This document shows positions 1 to 5,582 of a stretch of 9,401 nt of DNA, one piece after another. The notes under the pieces were generated by a model. It worked only from the letters and a program-made list of their open reading frames with translations. It had not been told where the DNA came from and did no database searches. The translations under genes and the position numbers were made by a program. The stretch comes from CAMCXE01 sp041179125 (GTDB taxonomy: Bacteria; Pseudomonadota; Gammaproteobacteria; Pseudomonadales; Cellvibrionaceae), in contig JBEGTZ010000092.1 in assembly GCA_041179125.1 (NCBI GenBank), positions 1 through 9,401 of the forward strand, given 5' to 3'. Within the stretch, counting starts at the first letter, position 1. The number at the start of each line of letters is the position of its first letter.

Positions 1-1341
1 TTCTCCGCCACCATGCCCAAACAAATTCAAAAAGTGGCGCAAACCTATTTAAATAATCCTGTCACCATTCAAATCGAAAGCAAAACCACCACAGTTACCA
101 ATATTGATCAACAGGGCTGGATCGTAAAAGGCGTTAACAAACTCGACGCCTTAACACGCATACTCGAAATTGAAGAATACGACGGCGTTATTATTTTTGT
201 ACGCACAAAAACCGCAACCGTTGAATTAGCCGAAAAACTCGAAGCACGCGGACACGCAACCTCCGCACTGAACGGCGACATGAACCAAGCCCTGCGCGAG
301 CGCACGGTTGAGCGTTTGAAAAATGGCAAGTTGGACATAGTAGTCGCCACCGATGTGGCCGCGCGCGGTATCGACGTACCCAGAATTAGCCACGTCATCA
401 ACTACGACATTCCCTACGACACCGAATCGTATGTTCACCGCATAGGGCGCACAGGCCGTGCAGGGCGCAATGGTAAAGCCATTTTATTCGTCGCCCCCCG
501 CGAACAACGCATGTTGCAATCCATTGAACGCGCCACTCGGCAGCCCATCACCATGATGCAGCTGCCGAGCAAAGAACAAATTACACACCACCGCATTAAC
601 TCTTTTAAACAATCTATTGTTGAGGTTTTAAATGCGGAAAACTTGGATTTCTTTTCAACTCTGGTGGCGGAGCTGTGCAAAGAACAACAAATTTTGCCCG
701 AGGATGCCGCAAAAGCCCTCGCATTCCTCGCGCAAAAAGGTAATCCACTTTTAATAGAACGCAAAGAAAGTTACGACCAAGATGCTGAACCTGCCAAACG
801 CGGTGAGCGCGCGGAGCGTGGCGAACGGGCACCGCGAGAGCGTAAAGAGCGCCCAGAGCGTGGGGAGCGCCGTGAATACAGCTCCGATGCCAACATGACC
901 ACCTACCGCATCGAAGTGGGCCGTGAACACGGCGCCATGCCAAAAGATATAGTCGGCGCCATCGCCAACGAAGTACAACTAAACCGTGAGCAAATCGGCC
1001 ATATACGTTTATTTGAGCTATTCAGCACCGTAGAATTACCCAGTGATTTACCCAAAGAATTATTAGCGCACCTGAAAAAAGTACGCGTCAAAGCCCAGCG
1101 TTTAGAAATTTCAGTGGATGCCGGGCCGGGTAAAAAATCATTTGATGGCGGTAAATTTGATAAACCCAAAGCTGACAAACCGAAATTCGACAATGCTAAG
1201 TTTGACACCAAAGAAGAACGCAAACCTCGCCGCAAAGCCAGCGATGCACCTTCAGCCCCCAAGGAAAAAAAGGCACCCGCTGACGCGCCTAAAACTGCAA
1301 AAAGCAAGCGCCGCTCACTGAGCCAAACTGATTGGGATTAA
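1..1341 (+). CDS. deaD: DEAD-box ATP-dependent RNA helicase, DeaD/CsdA type (5'-truncated by window)
   Basis: ATP-driven RNA helicase of the DeaD/CsdA group, which unwinds structured RNA in ribosome assembly, cold adaptation and mRNA decay; cytoplasmic. The reading frame is open from base 1, so the gene starts upstream. Counting the first codon as residue 1, the piece begins with FSAT (motif III), then VIIFVRTK (motif IV, about 63-70), ATDVAARGID (motif V, 116-125) and HRIGRTGRAGR (motif VI, 146-156). These make up the second RecA-like domain. An Arg/Glu-rich linker (about 267-292, repeats of RGER/ERPER type) leads to a DbpA-type RNA-binding domain (about 301-373, with HGAMPKDIVGAIANE). The end is a Lys/Arg-rich tail with KFDKPK-like repeats, as in DeaD/CsdA rather than shorter DEAD proteins. 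446 residues are visible; the Q motif, Walker A and DEAD box are outside. The internal ATG at 13 lies within the conserved core and is not the start. Confidence 0.95.
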   Translation, partial: FSATMPKQIQKVAQTYLNNPVTIQIESKTTTVTNIDQQGWIVKGVNKLDALTRILEIEEYDGVIIFVRTKTATVELAEKLEARGHATSALNGDMNQALRERTVERLKNGKLDIVVATDVAARGIDVPRISHVINYDIPYDTESYVHRIGRTGRAGRNGKAILFVAPREQRMLQSIERATRQPITMMQLPSKEQITHHRINSFKQSIVEVLNAENLDFFSTLVAELCKEQQILPEDAAKALAFLAQKGNPLLIERKESYDQDAEPAKRGERAERGERAPRERKERPERGERREYSSDANMTTYRIEVGREHGAMPKDIVGAIANEVQLNREQIGHIRLFELFSTVELPSDLPKELLAHLKKVRVKAQRLEISVDAGPGKKSFDGGKFDKPKADKPKFDNAKFDTKEERKPRRKASDAPSAPKEKKAPADAPKTAKSKRRSLSQTDWD

Positions 1342-1370
1342 AAAATAGATTCAAAAGTGCTGATGCACAA

Positions 1371-1413
1371 ACTATTAACCTAAATACACCTACAGATGTT
1401 TTAGGTTAATAGT
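1371..1413. repeat. 14-bp perfect inverted repeat downstream of deaD
   Basis: The arms ACTATTAACCTAAA (1371-1384) and its exact reverse complement (1400-1413) flank a 15-base spacer. Inside the spacer ACA (1386-1388) can pair with TGT (1397-1399) across a one-base bulge, lengthening the stem. It lies 30 bases after the deaD stop. The stem is AT-rich and is not followed by a T tract on either strand, so it is not a canonical rho-independent terminator. It could instead be a 3' mRNA-stabilising hairpin or a protein-binding site. A small GTGC-TGAT-GCAC hairpin sits just before it (1357-1368). Confidence 0.7.
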
Positions 1414-1694
1414 AGTACCGCAGAAATACCCGTCGCCGATAACAAAAGAAGGGCACGCTAAAAACAAGCAGAGATAGGGATTAATAGGTATGGGAGTTGC
1501 GCGCTTCAGAGCAGGGCTTTGGCTTTCGTTATTTTCGTGCTCAAGCGGTTATTTACACCGCAAAACTTCTTCCTTCAGCATTTTTGCGTATTCCCGCTGC
1601 AACTTCCGCATTCGCTTGGGCATCGTGCAGACCTTGAAATGCCTGGCAATCATTACGAAAATTGAATCCGCGAACTCTATATACACCCCAAAAA
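1414..1694. other. Intergenic stretch, mostly unassigned
   Basis: Between the inverted repeat and the small membrane-protein gene only one weak coding candidate is visible, the minus-strand microprotein at 1549-1623. A plus-strand frame (1490-1732) runs antisense to it and across the stop of the small membrane protein; its product is Cys/Ser/Phe-rich and unlike a folded protein, so it was not called. No tRNA-like fold or strong terminator was seen at 1414-1548. Confidence 0.5.
1549..1623 (-). CDS. Possible 24-residue basic amphipathic microprotein
   Basis: Unrecognised. The frame reads MPKRMRKLQREY followed by AKMLKEEVLRCK and TAA: a very charged, probably helical peptide with no membrane segment. 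An AAGG stands 8 bases before the ATG at 1623, a usable ribosome binding site. An alternative ATG at 1653 would add ten residues but has no such site, and the frame stays open further up to about 1725. It lies 71 bases downstream of the small membrane-protein gene on the same strand, so the two could be co-transcribed. Another minus-strand frame over the same bases (ending 1553) also gives a plausible Ala/Asn-rich peptide, which weakens the call. Function unknown. Confidence 0.3.
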   Translation of the reverse strand: MPKRMRKLQREYAKMLKEEVLRCK

Positions 1695-1826
1695 CTAAGA
1701 ATTTTGATTCTGCGATCGCGCATCTTCAATAATGTGTTTGCGCACATACCAAGCAACACCGCCTAAAAACACACAGGTCAAAACCAAAATTATAATTCCA
1801 GCAACAACAACATCATCTAAATACAT
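1695..1826 (-). CDS. Small single-span membrane protein (43 aa)
   Basis: A 43-residue protein that starts MYLDD, has one hydrophobic segment (about residues 6-27, VVVAGIII to GGVAWYV) and ends in a charged cytoplasmic-type tail (RKHIIEDARSQ). The basic residues right after the span predict an N-out, C-in bitopic inner-membrane protein. The ATG at 1826 is preceded by GGAG with a 7-base gap, a near-ideal ribosome binding site, and the frame ends at TAG (1697-1695). The layout recalls small one-helix proteins such as DUF3149-type or cytochrome-oxidase accessory peptides, but that likeness is from memory and not established. It sits between deaD and phaZ and reads in the same direction as phaZ, separated from it by the phaZ terminator, so it probably has its own promoter in about 1840-1910. 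Confidence 0.7.
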   Translation of the reverse strand: MYLDDVVVAGIIILVLTCVFLGGVAWYVRKHIIEDARSQNQNS

Positions 1827-1883
1827 ACCATCACTCCAACCGGGTCAGAAGCTATTAGCGTAAAAACACAATTAATTTTTCTG

Positions 1884-1897
1884 CGTTAGGACTAACG
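1884..1897. promoter_or_regulatory. 14-bp palindrome upstream of the small membrane-protein gene
   Basis: CGTTAG-GA-CTAACG is a perfect 6+2+6 palindrome, about 58 bases upstream of the ATG at 1826. A second, wider pair, AGCTATT (1850-1856) and AATAGCT (1899-1905), surrounds it. The position suits an operator or a structured element in the promoter region of the small gene. No convincing -35/-10 pair was fixed, so the role is inferred. Confidence 0.3.
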
Positions 1898-1917
1898 AAT
1901 AGCTTAGACACCAAGGC

Positions 1918-1943
1918 AAAAAACGCTTTGATGCGTATCAAGC
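1918..1943 (-). terminator. Rho-independent terminator of phaZ
   Basis: Read on the minus strand, the stem GCTTGAT (1943-1937), loop ACGC and return arm ATCAAAGC (one bulged A, 1932-1925) are followed by a G and six T (1923-1918). It begins 19 bases after the phaZ stop codon. An outer AAGGC/GCCTT pairing (1913-1917 with 1942-1946) could form an alternative fold. Confidence 0.7.
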
Positions 1944-1962
1944 CTTCAGTTAAATTCCATTT

Positions 1963-3264
1963 TTAGGCGCTGTGTATCAGGTGTGCATTGGCAAGTTGAA
2001 ATTGTGTTTCTTTCTCCCGATCAAAATAAGACAAGAAAAACTCACGCATACGCGGTTGAATTTCTGTGCGGTAACGGGTCCCGCTAAATACTCCGTAATG
2101 CCCAACCCCCGGTTGGATATAGTCTATTTTCATAGACCCAGGAATATTGCTACACAGCTCGTGGGCCGCTTGGGTTTGTCCGATACCTGAAATATCATCG
2201 TTTTCACCTTCAACCGTCATCAATGCCACGGTTTTAATTGACTCGGGTTTCACCAAACGCCCACGATGCATCAGCTCATGTTTAGGCAATTTAAATTCTT
2301 GGAATACATCGCGAATCGTTTGCAAATAAAACTCAGAGGTTAAATCCAACACCGCTAAATATTCATCATAAAACTCACGGTGTTTATGCACACTATCGCA
2401 ATCCCCTTCCACCAAATGGCTAAAATAATCCTTATGCGCCGTAACATGGCGTTCTTGATTCATTGAAATAAAACCGCCCAGCTGTAAAAAACCAGGGTAA
2501 ACACGCCGCATAACGCCAGGGTTTGGAAATGGCACCGTATAAATAGCGTTATCTTTGAACCAATCGTAGGAGCGCTCCATTGCGATTTTATTCGGCACTG
2601 TGGGCGATTCTCTCGGGTCAATGGGCGACCCCATAAATGTCATGGTGGCGGGCAGATCAGGGTCCTGCTGTTCAGCCATTAGTGAGATAGCGGCTAACAC
2701 GGGCGGCCCTGGCTGGCAAATACCAACAACATGCGCGCCAGGCCCCACCACATGGAGCATGTCCGTTACGTAATCTATGTAATCGTTTAAATCGAATTTG
2801 CCATAAATTAACGGCACTTCACGCGCATCGTTCCAATCGGACACATACACTTCATGATCGGGCAAAAATGCCTCAACCGTGCGGCGTAATAGTGTTGAAT
2901 AATGTCCCGATAAGGGCGCGATGATCAGAACACGGGGATCAGCCTGTACCTTCCCTCGCGCTTGTAATAAGGCGTGTTTGTCGCGTTCGAAGTGGATGAG
3001 CTGGCAAAATGGCCGCTGCCAAATAGCTCGGTCTTTTATACCAACAGGAAATCCATTGACTGTGGTCTCGCTTAGCCGCCATAACGGCTTGCCGTAACGG
3101 CGTGTCATGGTTTCAAACAGATCAAAGGCGGCTGAAACTGTGCGCCCGCCCACCGTCTGCGAAAATGGATTTAACGGCGATTCCAATATTTTTTTACCGA
3201 AACCTGCCGCTTCCCGCAAGGGAGCTAAAGCCGCGTGATTGAGTTCGTAGGCGTAATACAACAT
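1963..3264 (-). CDS. phaZ: Intracellular polyhydroxybutyrate depolymerase
   Basis: Hydrolyses intracellular poly(3-hydroxybutyrate) granules to release 3-hydroxybutyrate units as carbon and energy; acts at the granule surface in the cytoplasm. The 433-residue protein begins MLYYAYELNHAALAPLREAA, the usual N-terminus and length of the Ralstonia PhaZa1-type family, with no signal peptide. It has an alpha/beta-hydrolase fold in which the nucleophile elbow is GICQPG with Cys183, as in PhaZa1 where Cys183 replaces the usual serine. The rest of the triad should be Asp356 or Asp357 (GENDDISG) and His389 (GVGHYG), inferred by analogy with Asp355 and His388 of PhaZa1. The start at 3264 has AAGGGG upstream at good spacing. 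No phaC, phaB or phasin gene is in the window, so the gene looks monocistronic. It is transcribed divergently from the symporter gene. Confidence 0.93.
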   Translation of the reverse strand: MLYYAYELNHAALAPLREAAGFGKKILESPLNPFSQTVGGRTVSAAFDLFETMTRRYGKPLWRLSETTVNGFPVGIKDRAIWQRPFCQLIHFERDKHALLQARGKVQADPRVLIIAPLSGHYSTLLRRTVEAFLPDHEVYVSDWNDAREVPLIYGKFDLNDYIDYVTDMLHVVGPGAHVVGICQPGPPVLAAISLMAEQQDPDLPATMTFMGSPIDPRESPTVPNKIAMERSYDWFKDNAIYTVPFPNPGVMRRVYPGFLQLGGFISMNQERHVTAHKDYFSHLVEGDCDSVHKHREFYDEYLAVLDLTSEFYLQTIRDVFQEFKLPKHELMHRGRLVKPESIKTVALMTVEGENDDISGIGQTQAAHELCSNIPGSMKIDYIQPGVGHYGVFSGTRYRTEIQPRMREFFLSYFDREKETQFQLANAHLIHSA

Positions 3265-3324
3265 AAAAATCCCCTTAAGCCAAACCGCACTGGGGCACTA
3301 CAAAATAGATGCCCCCTTAAGAGG

Positions 3325-3353
3325 ATACTAGCACAAACATGCTGCGACGCAGC
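3325..3353 (-). promoter_or_regulatory. phaZ extended -10 promoter with palindrome at -35
   Basis: On the minus strand TGC-TAGTAT (3333-3325) is an extended -10 element. Exactly 17 bases upstream, where the -35 hexamer would lie (3353-3348), stands one arm of a perfect palindrome, GCTGCG-A-CGCAGC (3341-3353). The hexamer GCTGCG is a poor -35, which fits an extended -10 promoter or one needing an activator. The predicted start of transcription is near 3318, giving a leader of about 54 bases to the ATG at 3264. Confidence 0.45.
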
Positions 3354-3491
3354 TAAAATATTTCGCCTGGGCCAAACCACAAAGCCGCGACGTACAAACC
3401 GCCCAGCGCACACAATGTGCGTGTTACCAGCTGAACACTATTGCGCGATTTTTAGTACTTTTTTACTCACTAGCCAGCCCAAAACCCCAAA

Positions 3492-3505
3492 TGAAAACGG
3501 TTACA
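3492..3505. promoter_or_regulatory. LacI/GalR-family-like operator upstream of symporter
   Basis: TGAAAACGGTTACA is an imperfect palindrome (5 of 7 base pairs symmetric) centred on CG, with the TG...CA ends and AA/TT core typical of LacI/GalR-family operators. It lies 80 bases upstream of the symporter ATG. Sugar-uptake genes are commonly controlled by such repressors. No LacI-family gene is in the window, so the regulator would be encoded elsewhere. Confidence 0.45.
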
Positions 3506-3528
3506 GAACCCCTGCAAACCATTACACT
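3501..3528 (+). promoter_or_regulatory. Tentative symporter promoter
   Basis: TTACAG (3501-3506) and TACACT (3523-3528) are separated by 16 bases. The -10-like box matches 4 of 6 consensus bases; the -35 is weak and overlaps the LacI-like operator, as expected for repression by blocking polymerase. A competing choice is TTGCGC (3441-3446) with TACTCA (3464-3469), which would put the operator downstream of the transcription start. Confidence 0.25.
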
Positions 3529-3585
3529 GCCCGCCTTCTACCAATAACAACAATACCCATAACAAGAATAAATGAAGAGGACTTT

Positions 3586-5484
3586 ATGCAACTAAACGCC
3601 CTGGATCTTACGATCATCGGCCTGTATTTATTAAGCACTATGGCCATTGGCATAGCGCTTAAAGCCCGCGCCGCCAAAAGCCTCGACAGTTATTTCCTCG
3701 GCGGTAAAACCCTGCCTTGGTACATGCTGAGTCTCTCCAACGCATCCGGTATGTTTGATATTTCCGGCACCATGTGGCTGGTGACGTTATTTTTTGTATA
3801 CGGGCTAAAAAGTATTTGGATTCCCTGGTTATGGCCGGTATTTAACCAGGTATTTTTGATGGTATTTATGTCGGTTTGGCTGCGCCGCAGTAACGCATTA
3901 ACCGGCGCCGAATGGATTACCACACGTTTTGGCGACGGCACCGGCGCTAAATTATCCCACGCTGTGGTGGTGTTTTTTGCCATTGTTGCGGTGCTAGGGT
4001 TTTTAGCTTATGGCTTTGTGGGTGTGGGTAAATTTATGGAAATTTTTATCCCCTGGAGCAGTATCGCGCCCTACGTGCCGTTTGAATTAGACCCAGCCCA
4101 CGTACCGCATTTTTACGGCATTGTATTTACCGCCATCGCCACGTTTTACGTGATGATGGGCGGCATGTTAAGTATCGTGTGGGCAGATTTATTACAGTTC
4201 ACCATTATGGCAGTGGCCGCCGTGGTAATTGCTGCATTGGCCATGATGAAAGTCTCGCCAGAAGCCCTACAAGCCGTTACCCCCGCAGGCTGGAATTCAC
4301 CGTTTTTCGGTTGGGAATTAGGCCTGGATTGGAGCGGCACCATTAAAGAAGTGAACGAAAAAATCACCTCCGATGGCTACAGTTTATTTAGTTTATTTTT
4401 CGGCATGATGTTATTTAAAGGCCTGTTAATTAGTGCCGCAGGTCCTGCACCTAATTACGATATGCAAAAAATTCTCGCCACTAAATCACCCAAAGAAGCG
4501 GCCTTAATGAGCGGCTTCGTATCGGTGGTATTAATGCCAGTGCGTTATTTAATGATTGCAGGCTTCGCCGTGTTAGCCCTGGTTTTCTACCATGAATTAA
4601 ACCTGACCACGGTAAATGGCACCATAGATTTTGAACGTATTTTACCTTCCGCCATGCTGCAATTTGCCCCCGCCGGTATTTTAGGCCTATTGCTGGCCGG
4701 TTTATTAGCCGCATTTATGGGTACCTTTGCCTCCACTGTAAATACCGCACCGGCATATTTGGTAAACGATATTTACTTGAAATACATCAACCCAAACGCC
4801 AGCAGTAAAACCCTTATTTGGGCCAGTTATGCTGTTTGCGTGGGGGTAGTGGTTTTTAGCACCGCATTGGGTTTTTATATTTCCAGTATTAACCAGGTTT
4901 TACAGTGGTTAGTGGGCGGGCTTTGGGGCGGTTATACACTCGCCAATGTATTGAAGTGGTACTGGTGGCGTTTAAACGGCTATGGCTATTTTGCTGGCAT
5001 GTTATCGGGGATTATCTGCGCGATTATTGCGCCTTCATTTCACGGATTTTTCCCGGCCATTGCCAATGATATTTTCCCCATGTATTGCTTCCCGGTAATT
5101 CTATTAATTTCAGGAATTTGCTGTGTGCTGGTGTGTTTAAACACCGCGCCGGTGGAAGATGAAACCTTGATGCGTTTTTACCGCCAAGTGCGGCCTTGGG
5201 GTTTTTGGGGGCCGGTGCAGGCCAAAGTGCAGGCGCAAAACCCAAGCTTCACACCCAACCCACGCTTTAAGCGGGACATGTTTAATATTCTCATCGGAAT
5301 TGTATTACAAACCGCTTTGGTGGCTTTACCCATTTACATCGTGATTAAAATGCCCGCCAATGCGCTGATTACCGCAGGTTTAACCATCGCCTGTATTGGC
5401 ATTCTCTACCGCACCTGGTACCGCCACATTATCAATACACCAGAAGAAGAAATTTCCAAAGAGGCGGCTGCAAAGGTTTCTTAA
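3586..5484 (+). CDS. Sodium:solute symporter (SSS family), likely sugar importer
   Basis: Inner-membrane symporter that would use the Na+ gradient to take up a solute; the adjacent cellobiose phosphorylase points to cellobiose or a related glucoside (inference). The 632-residue protein has about 13-14 hydrophobic segments, beginning LDLTIIGLYLLSTMAIGIAL (residues 6-25), followed by the SSS-type loop SLDSYFLGGKTLPWYMLSLS (32-51). Around 378-405, MGTFASTVNTAPAYL then VNDIYLKYINPNAS matches the conserved TM8 region holding the Na2 site. By eye T380 stands where SGLT proteins have a serine ligand, which needs an alignment. The start at ATG 3586 is chosen because GAAGAGG lies 5 bases before it and the family N-terminus begins there. 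The frame is open back to 3235 but that part is hydrophilic and non-family. The gene is followed after 99 bases by the phosphorylase on the same strand. Confidence 0.88.
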   Translation: MQLNALDLTIIGLYLLSTMAIGIALKARAAKSLDSYFLGGKTLPWYMLSLSNASGMFDISGTMWLVTLFFVYGLKSIWIPWLWPVFNQVFLMVFMSVWLRRSNALTGAEWITTRFGDGTGAKLSHAVVVFFAIVAVLGFLAYGFVGVGKFMEIFIPWSSIAPYVPFELDPAHVPHFYGIVFTAIATFYVMMGGMLSIVWADLLQFTIMAVAAVVIAALAMMKVSPEALQAVTPAGWNSPFFGWELGLDWSGTIKEVNEKITSDGYSLFSLFFGMMLFKGLLISAAGPAPNYDMQKILATKSPKEAALMSGFVSVVLMPVRYLMIAGFAVLALVFYHELNLTTVNGTIDFERILPSAMLQFAPAGILGLLLAGLLAAFMGTFASTVNTAPAYLVNDIYLKYINPNASSKTLIWASYAVCVGVVVFSTALGFYISSINQVLQWLVGGLWGGYTLANVLKWYWWRLNGYGYFAGMLSGIICAIIAPSFHGFFPAIANDIFPMYCFPVILLISGICCVLVCLNTAPVEDETLMRFYRQVRPWGFWGPVQAKVQAQNPSFTPNPRFKRDMFNILIGIVLQTALVALPIYIVIKMPANALITAGLTIACIGILYRTWYRHIINTPEEEISKEAAAKVS

Positions 5485-5516
5485 GCCAGTTACACTAGCG
5501 CGCTTTTTTATCTGGG

Positions 5517-5548
5517 CGGTCAGCCTTTCGAGGCTGACCGTTTTTTTT
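5517..5548 (+). terminator. Strong rho-independent terminator between symporter and phosphorylase genes
   Basis: A 10-bp GC-rich stem, CGGTCAGCCT (5517-5526) with AGGCTGACCG (5531-5540), is capped by the extra-stable tetraloop TTCG and followed by eight T (5541-5548). It lies 32 bases after the symporter stop, and the T tract ends 34 bases before the phosphorylase ATG. It should lower or stop read-through between the two genes. Confidence 0.9.
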
Positions 5549-5582
5549 AGTCTTAATCTTCCATCCCAAGCGGAGCCGCCCC

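Larger units (their letters stand above)
3265..3585. other. Divergent intergenic region phaZ / symporter
   Basis: This 321-base region carries promoters for both directions: the phaZ side at 3325-3353 and the symporter side at about 3490-3530. A short inverted repeat, CGCACA-CAA-TGTGCG (3407-3421), lies midway and may be a regulator site. The plus strand happens to stay open here in frame with the symporter, but it has no sensible protein signal, so it is treated as non-coding. Confidence 0.6.

Noticed and set aside
13..15. ATG at 13 as the helicase start
   Set aside because: The codons before it read FSAT, helicase motif III, so the ATG is internal and the gene begins outside the window.
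796..870. Arg/Glu-rich nucleotide repeats in deaD as a possible repeat element
   Set aside because: They stay in frame and encode the low-complexity linker normal for DeaD-type helicases, so no separate element is needed.
1490..1732. Plus-strand 80-codon frame
   Set aside because: It is antisense to the small minus-strand genes and its product is rich in Cys, Ser and Phe with no recognisable pattern. The minus-strand membrane protein has the better start signal and composition.
1553..1759. Minus-strand 68-codon frame
   Set aside because: It overlaps the 43-residue membrane protein and the microprotein in another frame. Its start lies inside the membrane-protein gene and has no ribosome binding site; only its Ala/Asn-rich end looks protein-like.
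3235..3585. N-terminal extension of the symporter by 117 codons
   Set aside because: The frame is open by chance. It overlaps the start of phaZ, the extra sequence is hydrophilic and Pro/Thr/Arg-rich, and a strong ribosome binding site precedes ATG 3586, where the family N-terminus begins.
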